A DNA stretch of 64,000 nt from Phytophthora colocasiae (lineage: Eukaryota > Oomycota > Peronosporomycetes > Peronosporales > Peronosporaceae), in assembly GCA_018806915.1 (NCBI GenBank), contig JAGKQI010000069.1:310001-374000 (forward strand), given 5' to 3'. Every line of letters begins with the position of its first letter. Within the stretch, counting starts at the first letter, position 1. The notes beneath the pieces were generated by a model. That model saw only the letters and a program-made list of their open reading frames with translations, ran no database searches and was not told the DNA's origin. A program made the translations under genes and the position numbers. Of this stretch, positions 49,379-60,948 are shown piece by piece.

Positions 49379-50066
49379 CTGGGGGTACATGTATTTGGGC
49401 CATGTGTGCTGCTGTGGTACGCAGCAGCACCGATGGTACAGTAGTGGCCCACAACTTGTGGGGCTTTCGACTTTCGACTGCTTCAACCTGAAAGACGGGT
49501 CTGCACCGAAAAAATCCTCACAAAACTCCATTCAACGCCGCGATGTTCCAAGGTTTCTGTGCAAAGTGTCAACGTTCAAATCTTTCGTGCGCTCCAAAAC
49601 CAAGAAAAGGTCCCGTCATGACATCAAGCACCAAGCAAACTTCATGCACACAGAGCTGCCCGTTTCATCTGTATGGGTAAGTTCAACTTAAAGTTGGGCT
49701 CCGCAACCCGAAACTCTGTGGTCTTATCAGCTCTTCCTCAGCTGGAACTCGAGTCCTGGGAACTAAAGAAGGGGTCCGACTTCGCCGTTGAGGACAAACC
49801 ACGACACCTGTTCTCACTCTCTACAGGTTAGTTTTACAGTCGAAAAACTACATGTACCGGTACGCCTAAATTGGATCTGGACAACGAACAGAGCCCGTCT
49901 TTCGTGTCCTGACCCGTGCAAACAAACATAAGCAGCACACTTGCCTACCCATCCCGAGGTCCTGCCTGACGTCAAGGTCAATGCACACTCGACAATTCTC
50001 TGGCTTCTGGTCACAACGCGAAGGCGGATCGTCAACACTTTTCACAACCACAGCCAATTATTTGTC
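49379..50066. other. Upstream region of START-FYVE gene 2
   Basis: 688 bp with short open frames that match nothing I recognise. It presumably holds the promoter of the gene at 50067. Confidence 0.35.
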
Positions 50067-50682
50067 ATGGGTAAGGAGCGCTTCGTCCCCAGCCCGTTCG
50101 GCGAGTTGAATCTATCCGATGCCGACAAGGTGGCGCTCAGGGACTTTGCCTACAACTTTTTCGACCAGCAGGTAGCCAAGTATGAGGATTTCATTGCCGA
50201 CGGAGGCCCCAAAGTCAATGAACGGGACTGGAAATACATGAAGTCCAAAGAGGGCACGCGCGTGTACGTCGAGCGTTACCCGATGGTTCGTGAGTCTCAG
50301 ATGGGGTCAAAGGCTACGGACTACCCAGCGTTGCTAATGACCGGTACAACATGGGGCACAGTCGACGATTGCATGTTCGGCGCAGTAGCTACCACCACAG
50401 AGGCGATGCGCGTCAAGGCTTCATACGTCAAAGACATGAGCGGAGGCTCTGTGTTGGCTGTGCTAGAGAAGCCTACAGCTGATGAACCCTTCCGATCGTT
50501 AACAGTTCGGTGGATCGAGCTGGACCTCCCGTTCGCTTCGACGCCTTTGATCAAGAACCGCGACTACGTCTACGTCGAGTACATGAACATGGTTCACCTG
50601 TCGAACGGTGAACGCATTGGCTGTCAGATTTACCACTCCGTTAGCTTCCCACAGACCGGAGAGATCCCAGGTCGAGTGCGTG

Positions 50683-50852
50683 TGTGAGCAACCAGATAAG
50701 AGTCAACGTGCCAGTGCACGTAAGTATGAACTCAGCTACCAAAAACACATGCACAACAGAGAGAGAGATATCGAGTAGGATGGCACTCAGCTAGGCATCT
50801 ATCTCAACAATTCATCAGTTCCAATTTCACTACCTACTAAGGACTCGTGACA
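50683..50852 (+). repeat. 5' LTR of element D
   Basis: 170 bp, partner of 59866-60045. The bases inside it (TTTAGCTATAGC) do not start with TGG, so the primer binding site is not of the usual kind. Confidence 0.9.
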
Positions 50853-51293
50853 TTTAGCTATAGCTAAAACGTAGCGAATCTACGACAGTTCACCACGCCG
50901 ACAGCTACCATGTCCAGCAGCGACCCAGCAGAGGTGACCTTCGAGAAGGTCAAAAGCAACGGAGCCGTGGTGAAGAAAAGAGTGCCCACCTTCCGCGATG
51001 GAGACTGGAAGGACTGGTTGGAGTGGCTACTCCGCCTGTCTGAGTACTATGTATTCATGGGGTACATCCCAGGCGACGAAGAGGATCAAGTGGCGTTTGT
51101 CGAGGACATCCAAGTCCTCCTCTTCGACGAAGACCTGCAACAATTTAACGACATCGTAGCCGAGGAGAGCATCCTGCGGCCCACGACTGTCGGCTTAGTC
51201 GCGCTGAAGCGGCTAACCGAGATTCACTGCCCCGACGGAACCCGAGGCGTGATTATCGACGAAATGTCCGCGCTGAAGAAGACGCGAGACGTT

Positions 51294-51673
51294 TGTTGAG
51301 ATTGCACTTCGCCGTCTCCTATACTGGGTCCCTACCTCGAAGCACGCAGCTTTCACGCGCACACCGCGTGCCAAGTGAGGACAACAGTGGAAGACGCGTG
51401 GATGCTGCAATACGATTGGCGGTCTACCTTGGATACACTATTCTGATTGGACGAGAACTTCAATTTGCTGATCTCAAGATGTGCACAAATCGTTCCCGTT
51501 ACATCAATCGTTCCCGTTACATCAAGCGTTCCCGTTTCACAAAGGTCTACAAGGGGAGCTTAAGGAGAGCAAGGGTAGATTAGTGAATGCGGGCTAACTC
51601 AATAAACTCACTTTTGGATTTACTTCCTCCTACTCACTTCACTATCAAGCCTCGATTCGCTATACTCTCAATT
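51294..51673 (+). repeat. 5' LTR of element E
   Basis: 380 bp. It contains units of CGTTCCCGTTACATCAA and CGTTCCCGTTTCACAA, three in this copy and five in the 3' LTR. Confidence 0.92.
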
Positions 51674-51677
51674 GGTT

Positions 51678-52445
51678 ATGAGCCCAAGCTACGCCGACAA
51701 CATCGACAAGCTCGTGGAAGACAACTACTTCCACTGGGAGTTCAACATGCGGATGAAGCTTGCTCGGAAGGGACTGCTACCGCAGATCATCAAGCCCGAG
51801 TTCGACCAAGTGAGTGATCGCTCCACGGCGGAATGGAAGACCAACGATCTGAAGGCACTTGGTGTTATCGCTGGAGACGTGAGTCTCACGTACCAAGTCT
51901 ACGTCCGTGGAGCACTGACTGCCGCTGAGGCGTGGACGATGCTCGAGGAGCACTTCAACAAGAAGACGCTCAAGAACCGGCTTCTCGTCACCAAGAAGTT
52001 GAACAACTTCAAGATGGAGCCCGGGACCAAGTTCGCTTCCCACGTCGATCAGTTCAAGGAGATCGTCCTCCAGATGGAGACGATCGGTGAGACTCTGGAT
52101 GAGACTCGCCAGCTCGTGTTGCTCCTTGGCAGTCTGACGGACGAGTACAAGATGATATGTACTGTCCTCGAGAATACGCCAAACGTGTCGCTGGCCTACG
52201 CGATTCAAGCTCTCTGGTGTTCAAGCTTCGGATGAATCGTCATCGGCTCAAGAGAAGGCTTTCGCTACGAAGAAGAAGGACTTCGGGGCAAGCGTCGCTT
52301 CAACGGCAAGTGCTTCTACTGCAGAAGCAAGGGCACCGAGAGTTCGAGTGCCGCAAGAAGAAAGCCGACCAAGAACGAGGGCAAGCTGCGCAAGAGGAAG
52401 CGTCCGACGACTTCTCGTTCATGGCTACGAGTGCGATGACCAAGA
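51678..52445 (+). pseudogene. Element E gag, frameshifted
   Basis: Starts at ATG 51678 (MSPSYADNIDKLVEDNYFHW). A Copia-type gag follows (AWTMLEEHFNKKTLKNRLLV, FASHVDQFKEIVLQ), open to about 52205. Homology continues in other frames (QASDESSSAQEKAF, then a knuckle split as GKCFYCRSKG and HREFECRKK), which implies one-base breaks near 52205, 52285 and 52333. Confidence 0.82.
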
Positions 52446-54735
52446 GTGAATGGCTCGTCGACTCTGGTGCAAGTTCGCACATGACTAGCGTCCGGGACAA
52501 GTTTGTGTCCATGAAGGAGCTGAAGACGCCAGTCCGCATCACGATCGCGGATGGCTCGAAAATCGACGCAGTTGCAAAGGGCACCGTCGGGTTGAAGCTG
52601 ATGGACGGGAAGTCTGTCAAGCTATCGGATGTCCTGTACATCCCAGAAGTTGAAGGAAGCCTCATCTCGGTGTCGAAGCTGGCCGAGAAAGGAGTCGTCG
52701 CCCAGTTCAGCAAGGACAAGTGTACCTTTCGCTACGGGGACGCTACTGTGATGGAAGCTAAGCGCTGTGGAAATGTCTACAAGCTGAAGACAGTGGGGGA
52801 CGAGGTGTGTCATGCTGCAACGACCACTCGTAAGGAGCCATGGGCTGTTGTGCACGCCCGACTCGGCCACATCCCGTTCAAGCGTTATGAGAAACTACTT
52901 ACCATGGCAGAAGGAGTGCCTCGCATTACGGGTGGAGTCCCTGGGGACGACGTATGCGCTGGCTGCTGCATGGGCAAGATGAAAGCTGACGACTATCCAA
53001 GGCATCCGGAGAAGGTCGTCAAGAGTGCAGGTGTGCTTGAACTGGTGCATACGGACGTGATGGGTCCGATGCAGACGAGGACACCTGGTGGTTGCACGTA
53101 CGTTGTGACATTCATTGACGACTACTCACGTCACGTGACCGTCCACTTCATGAAAGCGAAGTCGGAGGTGCTGTCCAAGTTCAAAATCTACAAGGCAGCG
53201 ATGGAGAACGCTACGGGCAAGAGTATCAAGCGTCTGCGTTCGGACAATGGTGGTGAATACACCGGTCGCCAGTTCAAGGCGTTCCTCAACCAGCATGGCA
53301 TCAAGCATGAGAAGACGGTGCCATACACGCCTCAGCAGAACGGTCTGGCTGAGCGCATGAACCGGAGCCTCGTGGAGATGGCTCGTTGTCTGCTCTACCA
53401 TGAGAGCGTCAACAAGAAGTGGTGGGCCGAGGCGGTCAACACTGCTGCGTGGATCATCAATCGGATCCCCAACTCGGTGACTGTGAAGACACCGTTCGAG
53501 ATTGTGCACAAATCGAAGCCACAGCTCAGGAACGTCAAGGTGTTTGGTGCTCTTGGCTACGCTCACATCCCCGACGAGAAGCGTCGCAAGTTGGATGCCA
53601 AAGCGTTCAAATGTCGTTTCCTTGGATACGAGGATGGTGTGAAGGGCTACCGAGTCCTCAATGTGTCAACAGGTAAGGTGCAAATCGTTCGCACTGTGAA
53701 GTTCATCGAAACGACCAATCCCCAGCACCTCATGGTACAGGATGAAGATGAACCAGCAACCAACGTGCCTGTCATGAGTGGACAACCGTCCAAGGGTTCA
53801 ATGGAGATTGTTCCGGTCGTTGTTGAAGGTGCTGACGTCATTCCACTTCAACGTGACGTGAACAGTCAAATCATCCCTTACGAGTCCACCCATCCCATGA
53901 TTACTCGTTCGCGTACTCGTAACATCGACGAAATTGACGATCCTGAAGAGGCTGGCGCAACCAAGAAGCAGATTATCCTGCCGTCAACCACGGGGACCAA
54001 GCGTCAGAAGATGACACAAGAAAGGGTTAAACCAAGTGGCGAACTGCTCACACTTGAAGGTGGCCAAGCTATGGCTGCATCGGAGGAAGTCCCCAAGATG
54101 TATACAGAGGCGACGTCAGGCGAGGACAGCGATGAATGGAAGAAGGCAATTGCAAGTGAATTGGAGTCACTTACTGCAAACAAGACATGGAAGCTGGTAC
54201 CAAGACCGGCTCACCAGCGCCCGATCGGATGTCGGTGGGTGTTCGCGTTGAAGCGCAACGAGAAAGGAGAAGTGACCCGGCACAAGGATCGTCTCGTCGC
54301 CAAGGGGTACTCTCAGCGTCACGGGATTGACTATGAAGAGACGTACGCGCCAGTGGCATACCTGAATTCGATCCGTGCTGTGCTGGCTAAGTGCTGTGCT
54401 GAAGGATTTGAGATCGAGCAATGCGACGTGGACACGGCGTTCCTGTATGGAAAGCTCGACGAAGAGATTTACATGGAATTGCCTGAAGGTCTGCGTGAGC
54501 TCCTGACGATGGCCGATGCTGAAGGTGAAGAAGACGTCGTCTGCCTACTCCTGCAAAGTTTGTATGGCCTGAAGCAAGCATCTCGTGTTTGGAACGAGAC
54601 GATCGATGGTCACTTAAAAGACATGGGTTTCAAGGCGGCTGATGCTGATCCCTGTGTATACACCCGAGGTGATGGTGACGATGAATGTATCGTGTGTCTT
54701 TACGTCGACGACATGCTGATTGCTTCAAAGCGACA
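52440..54735 (+). pseudogene. Element E protease, integrase and RT
   Basis: One long frame. Protease: EWLVDSGASSHMT. GAG-pre-integrase: WAVVHARLGHIPFKR ... CAGCCMGKM. Integrase core: first Asp in VHTDVMGPM, second in LRSDNGGEYTG, Glu in NGLAERMNRSLVEMA. RT: WKLVPRPAHQRPIGCRWVFA, FEIEQCDVDTAFLYG, SLYGLKQASRVW and the YVDD box in CLYVDDMLIAS. The frame breaks just after YVDD (one extra base near 54731). Everything before that is intact. Confidence 0.9.
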
Positions 54736-55688
54736 AGGGTGTCATCGCGTCAGTGAAGGCTGGCATCGCGGACAAATTCCGGATCAAGGACCTCGGACGC
54801 GCTCGATTTATTCTCGGGATTGAGATCGACTACGATATGGACAATAAAACATTGGCCATCTCTCAACGCGCATATACAGAGTCGATCATCAAGAAATTCG
54901 GTCAAGAAAACGCGAAGCCAAGCCTGATGCCACTGGATCCAAGTCTTCACTTGACCAAGGACGACGGCACGCAGACAGAGGAGTACAAGGCCAAGATGAA
55001 GTCAAGGCCCTACCGATCGCTCATCGGTAGCCTCATGTATCTGACATGCGGAACACGACCTGACATTGCGGTTGCTGTTGCCAAGTTGAGTCGCTTCCTG
55101 GAAAACCCAGGTGAGGCGCATTGGAATGCGGGAGTCAAGGTGGTGCGCTACCTGCTGAAGACCAAGGAAGTGGGTATCATGTACGATGGCCTACTGGGAA
55201 CTGAGATGACGGCTTACTCGGATGCTGACTGGGCCGGTAACCGTGACGACAGACGCTCAGTGAGCGGAATGATGCTCATGATGTGTGGTGCTCCGGTGGT
55301 GTGGCGTTCGACGTTCCAGAAGACGGTCGCACTGAGTTCTACTGAGGCAGAGTACATGGCTCTGAGTGAGTGCATCAAAGAAGTAGTGTGGCTGCGTCGA
55401 CTACTCAAGGACATTGGTGCAAAGCAAGTGGACCCTACGGTGATCTACGAGGACAACCAGGGTGCCATGGCTTTGGCGAAGAATGTCGGTTATCAAGCTC
55501 GCACCAAGCACATCGACATTCGCTACCATTTCATCCGAGAGAAGATTGCCAGTGGCGAGGTTGAGCTGACCTACCAGGAGTCTAAGAACCAACTAGCGGA
55601 CTACTTGACCAAGGGCCTCTCTTCCAAGACGTTGCGCTACTTGATGGAACGCAGCAACGTCATTCCTAAGTTCGAGACGTCGAATTGA
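54720..55688 (+). pseudogene. Element E RT end and RNase H
   Basis: Continues in a new frame from DKGVIASVKAGIADKFRIKD. RT thumb: LGIEIDYDMDNKTLAISQRA. RNase H: AYSDADWAGNRDDRRSVSG, ALSSTEAEYMALSECIKEV, VIYEDNQGAMALAKN, RTKHIDIRYHFIRE and a C-terminal LADYLTKGL. Stops at 55688, and GTGGGGG (55689-55695) right after it is the polypurine tract. Confidence 0.9.
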
Positions 55689-55695
55689 GTGGGGG

Positions 55696-56108
55696 TGTTG
55701 AGATTGCACTTCGCCGTCTCCTATACTGGGTCCCTACCTCGAAGCACGCAGCTTTCACGCGCACACCGCGTGCCAAGTGAGGACAACAGAGGTAGACGCG
55801 TGGATGCTGCAATACGATTGGCGGTCTGCCTTGGATACACTATTCTGATTGGACGAGAACAATTTGCTGATCTCAAGATGTGCACAAATCGTTCCCGTTA
55901 CATCAATCGTTCCCGTTACATCAAGCGTTCCCGTTTCACAAGGCGTTCCCGTTACATCAAGCGTTCCCGTTTCACAAAGGTCTACAAGGGGAGCTTAAGG
56001 AGAGCAAGGGTAGATTAGTGAATGCGGGCTAACTCAATAAACTCACTTTTGGATTTACTTCCTCCTACTCACTTCACTATCAAGCCTCGATTCGCTATAC
56101 TCTCAATT
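55696..56108 (+). repeat. 3' LTR of element E
   Basis: 413 bp; differs from the 5' LTR mainly by 36 extra bases in the CGTTCCCGTT repeat block. Confidence 0.92.
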
Positions 56109-57813
56109 ACGTTAGTGTGCGAGAGTATACCCGTAACTTTAAGAAGTTGGGGCGCATGCTACAGTACATTGCGGATAATGCTGAAATCCCTACGTCTGAC
56201 GTGATCCGCTTGTACAAGAGTGGGATGCCAATCGACTGGCAAATTGAGGTGAACCGTTTGTCACGCAATTGGGAGTACACAGAATTAGTGCACCAATTTG
56301 AGTTGATTGAGCGAAACGAACAAGAAGAAGAAGTACTCAGGAATGGACGCGGATCCCGCCAGCGAAATGGACAAGGTGGACAGCCACAAAAGAAGGGTAA
56401 GCCCCATGGCAAGAGCAACCAGGGTAACCAGGGCAACCAACCGAACGGCCAGCCCAAACAGCAACATAATAAAGGCGGTAACGGCAAGTACTGTAAGTAC
56501 TGTAAACGCAACAATCACTCCGACTCAGAGTGCTTCCGTAACCCAGAGTCACCCGCATACAGACCACGCCGCCCAAACAATCGCACGTCTAATGCAAACA
56601 CCAGCGGAAACGACAACAAGGCGTTCGCGGCTATGCAGGAGCAGGTGGCGGAGATGGCTGCAATGATGCAAGACATGAAGCGCCGTCATGAAGAAGAGCT
56701 AAACGCCATGCGTTTCTACCGTCGCGATGACTTTAATGTCTTGGTTGACATCGAAGAAGTGGACCAGACGCCCCACAAGACTACAGAGGATGAAATGCTA
56801 GCGCCTTTGCGTCAACAGTCTGCGTCGCAGACTGCGACTCCACCCGCGAAGCAAAAACCCTGTCTGGAAACTGAAGTACGAATTGGAGAACAATCATTTC
56901 GTGCACTTCTGGATACCGGTTGCACCAGATCTGCAATTGACCAGAAGGTAGCGAACATTGTGAAGACGGGTCTGAAGCTGAGGCTGCAGGAGGGCTCGTA
57001 CCTAATGGCAGATAGTTCCGTGCACAAAACTACTCATGTGGCAGACACTGTATTTTGCCTACCGGCATTTTCGAGTAAGCGTGAGTGTACGTACTCATTG
57101 AGACTGGTTGATGGACTATTGCACCCGGTAATCCTCGGAGCTGACTTCCTTTCGAGTCATGGGATCGACATCTTATTCTCGGCACACTGCCTTGAATGGG
57201 ACGACATCAGGATTCCTATCGCAGGAGTACAACCACCTTCACCAAAGATGGCTACAACAGAGACTGACCGTGAACTTTCAGTCGAAGTAGCTGTCGCAGA
57301 ATTAAGTGAAGCACTCGATCCAAGGTTGATGATCGATGGAGAGGTGCTATCAGCCGCAGAGCGTGTCCAAGTGGCGGACTTAGTGGAAGCATTCATACAC
57401 GTGTGTTCGGGTGGCCTTGGCCGGATCAAGGCTGAACCATACGTGATTCCTTTGCAACCAGGAGCCAAACATTTTGCCTGTCGACCATACCCAGTACCCC
57501 AAGTTCATCTAGCAGCGACCAAACGGGAAATTCAACGGTTAGTGGAGCTCGGCGTCCTCATACCTGACAATTCGTCTGAATGGGCTTCACCGGCGTTCGT
57601 TATCCCAAAGAAGGACGGGTCTGTTCGACTTGTCTGTGACTATCGGCGCCTAAACAAACTGCTGCTTCGCAGTTTCTACCCACTACCAGTGATTGGGAAC
57701 TTGCTTCGCCAATTTCGCAAGTCGAAGCACGTGTCCTCTCTGGACATCCCAATGAGTTACTATGCCCGGATTCTTGCTGTGTTGAGTCGGCGCGTTACTG
57801 CAATTGTGTTTCC

Positions 57814-59910
57814 ATGGTGTTTGGCTGCCTTCCAATGGGGGTAAGCACAGCACCGGACGAGTTCCAGGCGATAATGAACCTGATGCTGGGAGATCTCGAT
57901 GGAGTATGGGCATACCTGGACGATGTATTGGTTCTTTCCGACACGTTTGAAGAACACCTGAACTTGCTGCGTCGTGTGTTTGAGCGTTTCGAAGAATTTG
58001 GCCTGACGATCCACCCTCGCAAGTCGAAGTTGTTCACGACGTCGACGGACTACTTGGGCTACAGGATCAGCACCACTGGAATACAGCCATTGCACAATAA
58101 AGTGGAGGCAATCGCGAGTATTGCACCGCCACGAAACCGACGCGAACTCAGGCGGTTTATCGGCATGGTAAACTACTACCGCGACATGTGGCCACGGAGA
58201 GCGGCCATTTTGGCCTCGCTGACAGCGTTAATGTCACCCTCCGCGCCATTCCGCTGGACGGACGAACATGAAGCTGCGTTCACGCAAATGAAGACAGCCA
58301 TGATGCAAACTGTCGAGTTGGCATTCCCTGACTACAGTAAACCTTTTCATGTGCATACGGATGCCTCCGGCTACCAGCTTGGTGCCGTTATATCTCAAGA
58401 AGGACGCCCACTCGTGTTCTGGAGTAAGAAATGCAATGACGCGCAGCGAAAATACCCGGCGAACAAGCTTGAGCTTTTGAGCATCAAATTGGTGTTGCAA
58501 GAGTACCGGACAATGCTACTTGGACATGAGGTCCACATCCACACGGATCATTTGAACTTGACGTATGCGAGCTACAACAACGTGCACATGCTCCGCTGGC
58601 GACTCGAGATCGAAGAGTTTGGACCAGAGCTGCACTACGTTAAGGGTGAAAACAATGTCGTTGCAGACGCTCTCTCTCGACTACCACGCGATGACAAAAC
58701 CAGTGAACAGCGGAAGGATGCGATTGTTGCGGCCACAGAGAATGGTCTGGCTGCACTCAGTAGTGTGGATTTTCGCGAGATTGCTCACGCGCAGCAGAAA
58801 GAAGGCACCGCAGCCCTCAAGAACGCAGTGCAGAAGGAGCTTAACGGTGTTGAGCTTCAAGTGGATGGTAGTACTGGCCGCATTATCATCCCCACGAGCC
58901 TACAAAGCCCCATCATTGCTGCATACCACGAATGGCTACTACACCCGGGATCGACAGCAATGTTGAAGACGATGCAGAATGCGCTGACGTGGACAGGGAT
59001 GGCCCGTCATGTGGAGCAATACGTGCAAAACTGCCTAACGTGTGCGAAAAACAAGCACCCGACGGTCAAGTACGGCAAGTTGCCGGAGAAGACTGTGACA
59101 ACCCGGCCATGGTTTGAAGTTGCCATCGACTCCATTGGGCCGTATGGAAAGCAGAAATTCAGAGCCATTACCATCATTGACACTACTACGCGACTAGTGG
59201 AAATGCAAGCAGTGGTAGATGCGTCGAGCAACGAAGCCGCCTACATATTTGACAGGCTGTGGCTCTGCAGATACCCTCGTCCCAGCCGAGTGATCTACGA
59301 CCAGGGGACGGAGTTCAAAAAGGAGTTCTACGAGTTGCTGGACAGCTACGGCATTGCAGCCGTGCCAACAACTACGCGTAACCCACAGGCCAATGGCATC
59401 ATCGAGCGCCTACACCGCGTTATTGGGGACAAGATGCGCACCCAGGAGATCGTGACGCACCACGACTGGAAAAACTTCCTGCATAACGCAACGTTTGCTT
59501 TGAGAGCATCGTTTCACTCCATGCTTGGTGCCTCACCAGCACAAGCAACCTTCGGAAGGGACATGATTGTGGACGTGCAGCACACTACCGACTGGCATGA
59601 ACAACACACCCGGAGGCTGGAACAAGTCCACAAGAACAACCTACGCGAGAATGCAGGACGACGGACGTGGACATACCACCCAGGAGATCCCATCCTGCTG
59701 AAGCGCGACGGCAACATCAACAGCAAGTTGACGACACTGTACGATGGACCGTACACAGTGATTGCCGTTCGCGACAATGGAACGCTGGTCATCGATAAAG
59801 GCCGCTACACCGAGACAGTGCACATCCGCCGCATCGTCCCTTACAAGGTCCAGCGTGGGGAAGACTGTGAGCAACCAGATAAGAGTCAACGTGCCAGTGC
59901 ACGTAAGTAG
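57814..59910 (+). pseudogene. Element D RT, RNase H and integrase
   Basis: 698 codons, in a different frame from the upstream half. RT: VFGCLPMGVSTAPDEFQAIM, YLDD box in VWAYLDDVLVLS, GYRISTTGIQPLHNKVEAI. RNase H: FHVHTDASGYQLGAVISQ, YPANKLELLSIKLVLQEYR, HTDHLNLTYAS, VVADALSRLPRD. Integrase: HHCC finger (HEWLLHPGST ... CLTCAKNKH), first Asp in EVAIDSIGPYG, second in VIYDQGTEFKKEF, Glu in NGIIERLHRVIG, then YHPGDPILLKRDG. The stop at 59910 lies 45 bp inside the 3' LTR, so the polyprotein ends in LTR sequence. Confidence 0.9.
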
Positions 59911-60045
59911 ACAACTGCTTGAACTCAGCTACCAAAAACACATGCACAACAGAGAGAGAGATATCGAGTAGGATGGCACTCAGCTAGGCATCTATCTCAA
60001 CAATTCATCAGTTCCAATTTCACTACCTACTAAGGACTCGTGACA
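59866..60045 (+). repeat. 3' LTR of element D
   Basis: 180 bp. Preceded by GCGTGGGGAAGAC, the likely polypurine tract. Followed by GCGTG and the second half of the START-FYVE gene. Confidence 0.9.
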
Positions 60046-60948
60046 GCGTGCGAACATGACGGTATGCGGCATCTTCCGTCAAATTGGTCCTGATCTCGTC
60101 GAAGCTTACGGTTCCGGAATTGTCGACCCTGCAGGAGATATGATCAAGACGCTAGTGGTTCCTAGTATGGCCACAAGCTATCTGACGATCCTCAAATACG
60201 CGCATTGCAGTGAGATGAAGAAGATTACGTGGTTGCTAAGAAAACGTCATGATATGATCAAGGAGTCCGGCCGTCCGAACCGCCCGCCCGTGTGCGTCAC
60301 GTGCACAGCGTCCATTTCCAAGATCAGGAATGACGTTCGGAAGAGCGCCGGACACACGTGCAAGCTCTGCAGCGGTTACTTGTGCCGTTCTTGCCGTGTC
60401 CAGCGTAAAGTGGCTATTGTAGGCGTAGCTGGCTTCCTGGACCAGCACAAGGTGACGTTCTGCGGTCGCTGCTTGCAACAAGTTCGCGAGATGAGTCCAC
60501 TGGAAATCGCCAAGGAATACACGTCCGACCTGGCCAAGCAGACCATCTCATACGCGAGTATCGACTCATCCGTGAGCAGCTCCATGTCCGAATAACAGCG
60601 GACTACACACACTCATCTATTGGTAGTTTCACTACCCCCTCATCGTCTCCGTTCCGTTAAAAAAAACATAGTTTTCGTTAACCCCCTGGTTCCCGACGTC
60701 ATAACTTACGCCATAGCTAATCCGCTATGTCGTAAGTTACGACATAGTGGGTGTGACAATAGAAAATGTGCTTGACAATACTTTATTCAAGATAAATCCA
60801 CGGATATAAGTTGCGAGAGACTAAGTGGACATTGAACAGAAACCGAACAGGGTTAGGTTGTGGGAATGAGATACGGACTCAACGGGAAGTGTGACATGCA
60901 GACCAGATACTAACAACCAACCATGCCTGTCATTCTGGAATTTGCCTG

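Larger units (their letters stand above)
51294..56108 (+). mobile_element. Copia retrotransposon E inside gag of element D
   Basis: 4815 bp flanked by ACGTT (51289-51293 and 56109-56113). LTRs begin TGTTGAGATTG and end CTCTCAATT; 380 bp left and 413 bp right. Integrase precedes RT, the Ty1/Copia order. The LTRs differ by a few substitutions, a 3-bp indel and a 36-bp repeat expansion. Pol has several one-base frame breaks. Very compact: gag starts 5 bp inside the LTR and pol stops 7 bp before the other LTR. Confidence 0.94.
50910..57844 (+). pseudogene. Element D gag, protease and start of RT, split by element E
   Basis: ATG 50910 (MSSSDPAEVTFEKV). A small gag runs to 51293 and continues at 56114 (EYTRNFKKLGRMLQYIADNA) with no loss of frame once E and one ACGTT are left out. 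A basic, Gln/Asn/Gly-rich region and a CCHC knuckle (CKYCKRNNHSDSEC) follow. Protease active site: FRALLDTGCTRSAID. RT begins WASPAFVIPKKDGSVRLVCD and SLDIPMSYYARIL, then loses frame near 57800. Gag and pol share one frame, unlike elements A and B. Confidence 0.85.
50683..60045 (+). mobile_element. Gypsy retrotransposon D in START-FYVE gene 2, carrying Copia E
   Basis: Flanked by GCGTG (50678-50682 and 60046-60050). LTRs start TGTGAGCAACC and end GGACTCGTGACA: 170 bp on the left, 180 bp on the right (a 10-bp indel after CACGTAAGTA). Without E it is about 4.5 kb, short for Gypsy. Gag, protease and RT begin in one frame; one break lies in RT. Gene order protease-RT-RNase H-integrase puts it in Ty3/Gypsy. 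No chromodomain seen. Confidence 0.93.
50067..60595 (+). pseudogene. START plus FYVE-like gene 2, split by nested retrotransposons
   Basis: Exonic parts 50067-50682 and 60051-60595. The left part reads MGKERFVPSPFGELN, WGTVDDCMFGAV, VRWIELDLPFASTPLIKNRD and ends at the site matching RIRANITVC of gene 1. The right part resumes at RANMTVCGIFRQIGPD and carries the zinc finger (CVTC, CKLCSGYLCRSCRVQRK, CGRC) to a stop at 60595. Leaving out element D and one GCGTG copy gives 387 codons in one frame, against 381 for gene 1. As it stands a transcript would stop in the D LTR (TGA at 50686), giving a START domain lacking its zinc finger. The reading frame has no other damage. Confidence 0.9.

Noticed and set aside
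49389..49691. 100-codon plus-strand ORF next to the MULE
   Set aside because: Begins at the edge of the target duplication and shows no domain; composition looks random.
55880..55980. CRISPR-like short repeats (CGTTCCCGTTACATCAA)
   Set aside because: Adjacent repeats without spacers inside a Copia LTR of a eukaryote; a minisatellite.
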